Part shown: positions 1-4,223 of the stretch, in pieces | Layout of the letters: each line of letters starts with the position of its first letter | How positions within the stretch are numbered: position 1 is the stretch's first letter | Source of the DNA: Candidatus Bathycorpusculum sp. | GTDB taxonomy: Archaea; Thermoproteota; Bathyarchaeia; Bathyarchaeales; Bathycorpusculaceae | DNA length: 5,655 nucleotides | Assembly: GCA_009779045.1 (NCBI GenBank) | Contig: WREZ01000094.1 | Span: forward strand, 1-5,655 | Direction: 5' to 3' | Made by a program: the position numbers and the translations under genes | Notes under the pieces: model-generated | Database searches by the model: none | What the model was told of the DNA's origin: nothing | What the model saw: only the letters and a program-made list of their open reading frames with translations

Positions 1-156
1 TACTAAGTTATGTCTAACACAACTTAAGGTTAATTAGGTTTATTTGGATATTTCTTTGTGTTAAAATCTGCCTATCAACAAAAACGCGCAGCATGTTGAG
101 AGTTTTGGAAAAAGTACAATATGCCCTACGAATTAACACAAAAAAAGCGGAGACAC
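1..156. promoter_or_regulatory. upstream control region of the toxin-antitoxin pair with scattered TTAACAC half-sites
   Basis: No convincing gene lies here. The 7-mer TTAACAC, which is also the half-site of the palindrome at 168-195, occurs at 133-139 on the + strand and inverted (GTGTTAA) at 58-64. The two copies form a 9-bp inverted repeat (TTGTGTTAA at 56-64, TTAACACAA at 133-141). A near copy, TAACACAA, sits at 15-22. This spacing suggests additional, weaker operator half-sites for the antitoxin. Repetition of the heptamer is seen directly; its regulatory role is inferred. Confidence 0.35.
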
Positions 157-164
157 ATATATTT
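157..164 (+). promoter_or_regulatory. TATA-like box of the toxin-antitoxin operon
   Basis: ATATATTT lies about 26 nt before position 187, the transcription start expected in an archaeon. That would give a leader of about 9 nt before the ATG at 196. The palindromic operator at 168-195 would then cover roughly -19 to +9, a position where a bound repressor blocks polymerase recruitment. No clear BRE is visible, so this is a motif-and-spacing prediction only. Confidence 0.4.
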
Positions 165-167
165 CAG

Positions 168-195
168 ATTAACACCACATTAATATGGTGTTAAT
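168..195. promoter_or_regulatory. near-perfect palindrome abutting the antitoxin start codon (probable autoregulatory operator)
   Basis: Arms ATTAACACCA (168-177) and TGGTGTTAAT (186-195) are perfect 10-bp reverse complements. The 8-nt centre CATTAATA itself contains the palindrome ATTAAT (179-184), so only the pair 178/185 fails to match across 28 bp. The right arm contains GGTG (187-190), the likely ribosome-binding site, and ends one base before the ATG at 196. Antitoxins with a ribbon-helix-helix DNA-binding end typically bind such palindromes in their own promoters. In RNA the same arms could fold and hide the ribosome-binding site. Confidence 0.7.
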
Positions 196-426
196 ATGGT
201 TAAGGCTATAGTAGAAATTGATGAACGGACAAATAGAGTACTCAACATAATTAAAGCCAAACACAGTCTCAAAGACAAAAGCCAAGCAATAAACCTAATG
301 GCACAACAATTTGAAGAGATAATTTTAGAACCAGAACTAAAACCAGAATTTATCGAAAGCCTAAAAGCATCTAAAAACGAAAAAACCATAAAAGTCAACG
401 ACTTCACAAAAAGATACTCCCAGTGA
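196..426 (+). CDS. DUF2683-type / RelB-like antitoxin
   Basis: A 76-residue protein starting MVKAIVEIDERTNRVLNIIK. The N-terminal half has the layout of a ribbon-helix-helix DNA-binding domain: a short beta strand (residues 2-8), helix A (about 9-22) and helix B (about 26-43, beginning with the KDKSQA turn). The acidic, proline-containing stretch at about 44-60 and the charged tail fit the toxin-wrapping part of RelB-type antitoxins. The N-terminal wording closely resembles archaeal DUF2683 proteins that sit before RelE toxins. The ATG is favoured by GGTG 5 nt upstream and by the palindrome ending exactly before it. It stops 4 nt before the toxin start, so the two are surely co-transcribed. 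Expected role: bind and neutralise the toxin and repress the operon. Asparagine codons are mostly AAC (4 of 5). Confidence 0.8.
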   Translation: MVKAIVEIDERTNRVLNIIKAKHSLKDKSQAINLMAQQFEEIILEPELKPEFIESLKASKNEKTIKVNDFTKRYSQ

Positions 427-428
427 TC
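423..428 (+). promoter_or_regulatory. ribosome-binding site of the toxin overlapping the antitoxin stop codon
   Basis: GTGATC matches the part of the archaeal Shine-Dalgarno sequence (GGAGGTGATC) that pairs with the 3' end of 16S rRNA. It includes the antitoxin TGA stop and lies 2 nt before the TTG start; aligned to the full consensus, the core spacing is reasonable. It supports the TTG start and coupling of toxin translation to the antitoxin. Confidence 0.4.
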
Positions 429-430
429 AC

Positions 431-691
431 TTGTACGCCTTAGAAGTAGTTGAGAAAGTAGACAAAATTTTCAAAAAGTTGCAAAAGAAAGACGCCGTAC
501 AATTTGAAGCACTGTCCAGAAAGGTTAGCGAAATTCTAGAAAATCCATATCAGTTCAAACCATTAAAGAACCCCATACAACACATGCGCCGAGTACATGT
601 AGGCCCATTTGTTATGGTCTACGATATTGACGAGACACGGATGGCGGTCACCATTCGAAGATACGAGCACCACGACAACGTTTACAAGTAA
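431..691 (+). CDS. relE: RelE/ParE-superfamily toxin (ribosome-dependent mRNA interferase type)
   Basis: An 86-residue basic protein of the normal length for archaeal RelE. Recognisable family features are the LEVVEKVDKIFKKLQKKD helical start (residues 4-21), ENPYQFKPLKNP (37-48), the basic strand MRRVHVGPFVMVYDID (52-67), and the closing HHDNVY (80-85). Family knowledge says such toxins enter the ribosomal A site and cleave mRNA; Arg53/Arg54 and the C-terminal Arg/His/Tyr residues are candidate functional positions. The start is TTG: no ATG or GTG exists in frame between the antitoxin end and Leu4, and TTG gives the family-typical N-terminus. GTGATC at 423-428 matches the archaeal anti-Shine-Dalgarno and spans the antitoxin stop, favouring translational coupling. 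No frameshift or loss of the C-terminus is seen, so the toxin looks intact. Confidence 0.85.
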   Translation: MYALEVVEKVDKIFKKLQKKDAVQFEALSRKVSEILENPYQFKPLKNPIQHMRRVHVGPFVMVYDIDETRMAVTIRRYEHHDNVYK

Positions 692-861
692 ACTCCATAA
701 ACCAATCAAAAGCCTCGTCAATAGAATTTTTCAACCACAAACAAAACTTGACCACCCCAAACAGCAGACAACAAAACCCAATCCACCTAACAAACAACCC
801 AAATTAAAAAAAGAAAAGGTGGTAAGTAAATTTTAGGGAGTTTAGTAAGCTTGTCAGAGTT
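692..861. other. G-depleted spacer downstream of the toxin
   Basis: I see no gene here. Between 692 and 810 the + strand has about 6 G in 119 nt by hand count, with A and C dominating. An open frame crossing this stretch (609-836) overlaps the toxin out of frame and encodes a low-complexity Lys/Pro/Gln/Thr run, so it is best read as compositional noise. See the strand-asymmetry finding. Confidence 0.5.
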
Positions 862-885
862 ATAAACGCTAATTGAAGCGTTTAT
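862..885. terminator. hairpin between convergent genes, possible bidirectional terminator
   Basis: ATAAACGCT (862-870) and AGCGTTTAT (877-885) are a perfect 9-bp inverted repeat with a 6-nt loop. On the + strand the stem runs into a T-rich tail (TTTATTT), which suits termination of the toxin-antitoxin transcript. On the - strand the stem overlaps the rubrerythrin stop codon (882-884) and has no U-tract, so stabilising the mRNA end is an alternative there. Confidence 0.5.
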
Positions 886-1424
886 TTAAAATATCTCTCT
901 AGTAACCCTTTGAAAGCCTTACCGTGTCGTGCTTCATCACGAGCCATTTCATGTACAGTATCATGAATCGCATCCAAATTTAACTCTTTAGCACGTTTGG
1001 CCAGTTCAAACTTTCCAGCAGTCGCACCGTTCTCAGCTTCCACTCGTCTTGCAAGATTTTCTTTAGTACTGTCAGATAACACTTCACCTAGTAATTCAGC
1101 AAACTTGGCAGCATGCTCAGCTTCCTCACAGGCAGCTTTTTCCCAATACAGACCAATCTCAGGATAACCCTCACGATAAGCAACACGAGCCATAGCCAAA
1201 TACATACCAACTTCAGCACATTCACCGTTAAAGTTCATGCGCAAACCATCAATAACATCTTGAGGAACACCTTTTGCAATACCAACTGTATGCTCAGCAG
1301 CCCAAACCATATTGGTGTTTTGCTCTTTGAATTTTTCAGAAGGCGCACTACATTGAGGACATTTTACAGGGGGAATATCCCCTTCGTGGGTATAACCACA
1401 TATAAGACAAACAAATTTTTTCAT
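882..1424 (-). CDS. rbr: reverse-order rubrerythrin (N-terminal rubredoxin domain, C-terminal diiron domain)
   Basis: A 180-residue cytoplasmic non-haem iron protein. Residues 1-36 form a rubredoxin-like knuckle pair, CLICGY (Cys6, Cys9) and CPQC (Cys22, Cys25), binding one Fe(SCys)4. Residues about 45-180 form the ferritin-like four-helix diiron domain, with likely ligands Glu68 (GEC), Glu101/His104 (EEAEH), Glu129 or Glu131 (VEAEN) and Glu164/His167 (DEARH). Classical rubrerythrins carry the rubredoxin at the C-terminus; this order matches the 'reverse rubrerythrins' of anaerobes, which reduce H2O2 (and indirectly O2) to water with electrons from NAD(P)H via rubredoxin-type carriers. GGAG at 1438-1435 lies 10 nt before the ATG. 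It follows the Hrb-like gene on the same strand after 62 nt, a functionally coherent pair. All key residues are present, so it should be active. Confidence 0.93.
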   Translation of the reverse strand: MKKFVCLICGYTHEGDIPPVKCPQCSAPSEKFKEQNTNMVWAAEHTVGIAKGVPQDVIDGLRMNFNGECAEVGMYLAMARVAYREGYPEIGLYWEKAACEEAEHAAKFAELLGEVLSDSTKENLARRVEAENGATAGKFELAKRAKELNLDAIHDTVHEMARDEARHGKAFKGLLERYFK

Positions 1425-1486
1425 TACACTTTTTCTCCATGTATAATTTATGTTTTATGTTTTTTATTTATTTTTATTACTGGAAA
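1425..1486 (-). promoter_or_regulatory. A-rich leader of the rubrerythrin gene, possible internal promoter
   Basis: The 62-nt gap is almost pure A/T and, read on the - strand, holds TATA-like AAATAAATAAAA around 1478-1467 and then GGAG (1438-1435) before the rubrerythrin ATG. A start about 26 nt after the TATA-like run would give a leader of roughly 20 nt. Rubrerythrin could therefore be made alone as well as by read-through from the gene upstream. Low-complexity A-runs make this weak. Confidence 0.3.
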
Positions 1487-2161
1487 CTAAATTTTTGATT
1501 GAAGACCAAATTTGCTTTTAGATGCGCCACAAATCGGACAGATATAATCATCAATAAGCTGCTCAAACTCATCTGTACTACCGGAGTATTCGTAACCACA
1601 CACGCTACATACATAGATCTTTTTAGCACTACTGCTTGGTTTTTCTGGTTCATTCACATGGGTTGAAGCGTTTTTTGGCGTCTTTCCCTTTATGACACTA
1701 CGATAATACGCATATGTCATGGGGGGTTCTTTGAATAAAATTTCAGCTTCCTGCACTTGCGCTATAAAAATTGTGTGTGTAAAATTATCGACAAAATCAA
1801 TCACTTTACATTGCATATAACCCGTGACACCTTCATTTATATACGGTAAACCCGAGGGCGTTAACCCAAAGGGAACCTGTACAAACTTATCATTATCACG
1901 ACTGCTACTGAACCCAAAAACTCCAAAAGTACTTTCTTTTGTTTTTTCAGACAAAATCGACACAGAAAACTCTTTTGTTTTTTTAATACAACCATTTGTA
2001 TAATTATCCTTGTTGATACATACAGTTATCGTCACAGGATTAGAAGTAGATTGTATTACGGTATTTACAAGACAACCTACATTTCTTCTTCCATCTTTTG
2101 CACCAATGATAAATAAACCATAGGACAGATTAAACAAGACTGTAGCATCCATGAAAACCAT
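1487..2161 (-). CDS. hrb: flavin reductase-rubredoxin fusion (high-molecular-weight rubredoxin, Hrb-like)
   Basis: A 224-residue two-domain protein. Residues about 4-165 match the FMN-binding flavin reductase-like domain: [13 protein letters not shown] (12-24), [16 protein letters not shown] (27-42), INKDNYT (49-55), [12 protein letters not shown] (82-93) and GLPYINEG (104-111). After a Ser/Pro-rich linker (about 166-180) comes a rubredoxin domain with Cys185, Cys188, Cys208 and Cys211 in CSVCGY and CPICGA. Its inter-knuckle loop (19 residues between Cys188 and Cys208) is shorter than in classical rubredoxins. Known homologues oxidise NAD(P)H and feed flavodiiron protein (FprA) or rubredoxin; no fprA is in this window, so the downstream rubrerythrin is the natural local acceptor. 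Family members usually begin MDxxxLxxLSYG, so Met4 (ATG at 2152) may be the true start; Met1 is the longest reading, and GAGATGG lies suitably before Met4. Confidence 0.9.
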   Translation of the reverse strand: MVFMDATVLFNLSYGLFIIGAKDGRRNVGCLVNTVIQSTSNPVTITVCINKDNYTNGCIKKTKEFSVSILSEKTKESTFGVFGFSSSRDNDKFVQVPFGLTPSGLPYINEGVTGYMQCKVIDFVDNFTHTIFIAQVQEAEILFKEPPMTYAYYRSVIKGKTPKNASTHVNEPEKPSSSAKKIYVCSVCGYEYSGSTDEFEQLIDDYICPICGASKSKFGLQSKI

Positions 2162-2354
2162 CTCGCTTGCTCAGTACATCAAATAAAACACAAGTAATTA
2201 AATAATATTATGGTGCATGTTTAAACTAAATTTTCCCAAATCTATTACACTCGCTCTCCACAACATAAGGAACCGTGTGAAAATAACTTGTGATATTTTC
2301 GGCGTGTAATACGTTCAATTGTATGTTTTGCCCATGCAGGCGATCACAAGTTAA
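2162..2354. other. spacer with promoter region of the Hrb-like gene and a wide inverted repeat
   Basis: No supported gene. On the - strand the first about 60 nt should contain the promoter of the Hrb-like gene; A/T-rich runs and the palindrome ATAATATTAT (2202-2211) are present, but I cannot single out one TATA box. The perfect 11-bp inverted repeat TAACTTGTGAT (2284-2294) / ATCACAAGTTA (2343-2353) encloses 48 nt and abuts the transposase remnant. The transposase frame, read past its TAA, stays open to a TAG at 2226-2228 but without recognisable transposase wording. Confidence 0.4.
2284..2353. repeat. 11-bp perfect inverted repeat with 48-nt interior beside the transposase remnant
   Basis: TAACTTGTGAT at 2284-2294 is the exact reverse complement of ATCACAAGTTA at 2343-2353. 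The right arm ends 1 nt before the TAA that closes the transposase fragment (2355-2357 on the - strand). It may be a leftover end of a mobile element or a large hairpin; the sequence does not decide. Confidence 0.4.
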
Positions 2355-2705
2355 TTATGCACAGTTTCTTAGGATTTCTTGGTGGTTGTTTGGGAAGCTT
2401 TGTTTTAGCATTTCTGTTAGTTGTAGTTGGTTTGTTATTTTGGTTAATAGTTGGTTTGGACCGTGGGTTTTTGTGGTGATGATGGTAGTGGTGGTGGCGG
2501 TTTGTTTTTTTGAGGTGTTGTTTTTTCTTGTTGTGGTTGGTGTTATGTTTCCGGTTTTTGGGTCGATTTTTCCTATGCATGTTTGTTTGTTTCGGGGTTG
2601 TTTTTTGTTTTTGTCCCAGTAGCTTTTTTCTATTTTGTAGAGGATGTTGTACCGTTCTTTTTGTGGCGGATGGTTGTGTTTGGCATGTTGAGCTAAACCT
2701 TGCAT
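2355..2705 (-). pseudogene. truncated IS1634/IS4-type transposase, N-terminal fragment
   Basis: A 116-codon frame reads IEKSYWDKNKKQPRNKQTC then IGKIDPKTGNITP (residues about 25-57), and ends GPNQLLTKITNQLQLTEMLKQSFPNNHQEILRNCA (about 82-116). This is the standard opening of IS1634/IS4-group transposases (YxWDKxKKQxRNKxxxIGKxDPxTGxxxP ... GLxxxLxxxFPxxxxxIL). Full-length members run to several hundred residues with a DDE catalytic core; here the frame stops at TAA right after ILRNCA and no DDE region follows, so it cannot transpose. The segment between the two conserved blocks is a Thr/Lys-rich low-complexity run. The coding strand is extremely G-poor (about 5 G in positions 2401-2520). I assign it as a decayed remnant; a small regulatory or domesticated protein is a remote alternative. 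Confidence 0.75.
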
Positions 2706-2817
2706 AGTTATATTGTGTACTAATATACTATGTTTTGATTGATTGATAGTGCTGATTTAAGTTACAATCATAATTTAAACGGTTTTTTATGCCCCGTTAC
2801 AGCAGCATAGTTACATT
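2702..2817. repeat. pair of 13-nt direct repeats flanking the transposase upstream side
   Basis: GCATAGTTATATT (2702-2714) and GCATAGTTACATT (2805-2817) match at 12 of 13 positions, 103 nt apart. Part of the unit, GTTACA, recurs at 2761-2766, 2796-2801 and 2810-2815. No other feature explains them. They could be remnants of insertion boundaries or binding sites before the operon at 2877. Confidence 0.35.
2703..2732. repeat. bulged hairpin covering the transposase start codon
   Basis: CATAGTTATATT (2703-2714) and AATATACTATG (2722-2732) are reverse complements apart from one extra T, leaving a 7-nt loop. The arm at 2703-2705 contains the complement of the transposase ATG, so in the - strand transcript the start codon would be paired. 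It may be a translation-limiting hairpin or a subterminal repeat of the former element. Confidence 0.45.
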
Positions 2818-2832
2818 TTTCGGGATTTTAGG

Positions 2833-2840
2833 TTATAAAA
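2833..2840 (+). promoter_or_regulatory. TATA box of the SWIM-like/DUF6398 operon
   Basis: TTATAAAA is a near-consensus archaeal TATA box. Its centre is about 26 nt before position 2863, predicting a leader of about 14 nt to the ATG at 2877. Divergent or upstream coding is absent, so this is the obvious promoter for the two-gene operon. The second TATA-like stretch, CTATATAT at 2863-2870, is too close to the start codon unless translation begins further in. Confidence 0.55.
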
Positions 2841-2876
2841 GTTGGGTTTAATACTAATGACGTCTATATATGGTAG

Positions 2877-4217
2877 ATGAAAACGGGGGAAGTTAGTTTG
2901 AGAAAGCTTCTTGAAAAACTCAGTAGAGAAAAACTTGTTGCTTTTATTGTTGAATATGCTGAAACTGACGCTAAATTTGCTAATGCTTTAAATGTGCGTT
3001 TCAGTAGACCGGAATTTAATGAAGAGCTTGACAAGATTGAGATAGATATGGATAGGGCTCTTAGGGGAGTGTCTGATTATTATTATAATCGTGACCATGG
3101 GGGTTATGCGAGTTTTAATGTTAGCGATATAGTTGCAGAGATTGTGCAAAGGGTGGATCAAGGGCATGTAAGGTTAGCGTTTGCGGAAATAGGGCTATTA
3201 TACCGTAAGTTGCTTGAAAAATTTGAGTATCAGGACGAGTGTGAGATAAGTGATGAGGCAGAAAACTGTCTTGAGTTAATGGCTATGATTGCCAGTAAAG
3301 CGGTTAATGAGGATGATAAGGGGTACATATTTAGGCAATGTATAGTTTTTGCGGATATTGATGAGGGTAAGGATTATGGTGCGGATTATGAGGATAAATT
3401 GTTGAGAATTGCGGCAGAATTCGTTACGTTGGATAATTTTTCAGAATTAGATAAGGCATTAGCAGGTTTTGAGGTTAAAAAGTGGCGAGGTGAAGAATTT
3501 AAGTTAATTCGTCTTGATATTATCCGCAGGTTAGAGGGAGAAAAAGCTGTTGACACCTTTATTGCTGAGAATGTACAGTTTCCTAAAATCAGAGAAATCG
3601 CCTTTGACAAGGCTATGGGTGACAAAAATTTTGTGGAGTGCGAGCGACTCTGTATTGACGCGTTGTCATTATATGAGCAGCATTATGGCATTTCGTCGTG
3701 GCTGTATAGATTGTTTTCAGTATATGAAATGGCAAAAAACGAAGTAAAAATGGCAGAGACGGCTGAAACTATTCTTCTTAAAGGGAATATGGAATATTAT
3801 GATAAATTGAAGCTTTTGCTTAAAACTCAGGGTGTTTGGGATAGTTCATATGTAGAGTTGCTTGGTAAATGTGAGTTAAAATTGTCGTATTCACAGTATA
3901 TGGAAATTTTAGCGAAAGAAAAGGAATATGAGTTATTGCTGGAACAAGTAAAGAACCATCCAGAACAAATCTATCGGTATGGGAAATTGCTTGCTGAAAA
4001 ATACGCATCTGATATATGTGCCGTGTTTACTTGGCAAATCCGTAAGGAAGCTGAAGCTGCATTGGGTAGAGAAGCGTATAAAATAGTCTGTTCACACATT
4101 ACATATTTTGCTGAAGCAAGTTATAATGCTGAAGCTGCTAAACTGGAAAGTGATTTAAAGGTAGAATACAAACGCAAGCCCGCGTTCGTTGATGAATTAA
4201 ACAAAAATAGAGGGTAG
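2877..4217 (+). CDS. helical-repeat protein resembling the C-terminal part of SWIM zinc-finger proteins, lacking the SWIM finger
   Basis: A 446-residue, almost entirely alpha-helical, acidic cytoplasmic protein. Residues 7-42 (LRKLLEKLSREKLVAFIVEYAETDAKF...) match the segment that in SWIM zinc-finger family proteins follows the CxC...CxH finger. Residues 202-262 (EEFKLIRLDIIRRLEGEKA, NVQFPKIREIAFDKAM) and the end YKRKPAFVDEL (431-441) match the tetratricopeptide-like helical repeats and the characteristic C-terminal xxRRPAFLDEL of that family. No CxCxnCxH motif is present, and TAG at 2874-2876 is directly in frame before the ATG, so a finger cannot be recovered by extending the start. The upstream 100 nt shows no finger in another frame. 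The DUF6398 gene starts 6 nt downstream. Function is unknown; scaffold or nucleic-acid-related roles are inference. Asparagine codons favour AAT (12 of 16). Confidence 0.7.
   Translation: MKTGEVSLRKLLEKLSREKLVAFIVEYAETDAKFANALNVRFSRPEFNEELDKIEIDMDRALRGVSDYYYNRDHGGYASFNVSDIVAEIVQRVDQGHVRLAFAEIGLLYRKLLEKFEYQDECEISDEAENCLELMAMIASKAVNEDDKGYIFRQCIVFADIDEGKDYGADYEDKLLRIAAEFVTLDNFSELDKALAGFEVKKWRGEEFKLIRLDIIRRLEGEKAVDTFIAENVQFPKIREIAFDKAMGDKNFVECERLCIDALSLYEQHYGISSWLYRLFSVYEMAKNEVKMAETAETILLKGNMEYYDKLKLLLKTQGVWDSSYVELLGKCELKLSYSQYMEILAKEKEYELLLEQVKNHPEQIYRYGKLLAEKYASDICAVFTWQIRKEAEAALGREAYKIVCSHITYFAEASYNAEAAKLESDLKVEYKRKPAFVDELNKNRG
4210..4215 (+). promoter_or_regulatory. Shine-Dalgarno of the DUF6398 gene overlapping the upstream stop codon
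   Basis: GAGGGT ends in the TAG of the preceding gene (4215-4217) and lies 8 nt before the ATG at 4224. Ribosomes ending the first gene are placed directly on the second, which argues for coupled synthesis of both proteins in similar amounts. Confidence 0.6.
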
Positions 4218-4223
4218 TTTACT

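Noticed and set aside
93..194. Short + strand frame starting ATG at 93 (33 codons)
   Set aside because: No ribosome-binding site, no family resemblance, and it runs through the TATA-like box and palindrome of the toxin-antitoxin promoter.
609..836. 75-codon + strand frame overlapping the toxin end
   Set aside because: Out of frame with the toxin and then low-complexity Lys/Pro/Thr from G-poor spacer; no start signal.
1113..1490. 125-codon + strand frame opposite the rubrerythrin gene
   Set aside because: Antisense to a clearly recognised gene; its open length reflects the codon bias of that gene.
2470..2505. Repeated GG runs on the + strand as a G-quadruplex
   Set aside because: Only two-G runs are present, giving at best a weak two-layer structure, and they are explained by ACC/CCA codons on the opposite strand.
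2344..2580. His/Asn/Lys-rich - strand frame of 78 codons
   Set aside because: Alternate frame of the transposase remnant with low-complexity content; the other frame carries the conserved transposase blocks.
2290..2622. Hydrophobic + strand frames in the G/T-rich region (also 2510-2707), looking like small membrane proteins
   Set aside because: They are the complement of the A/C-rich transposase remnant; Phe/Val/Cys/Trp richness comes from G/T composition, not membrane design.
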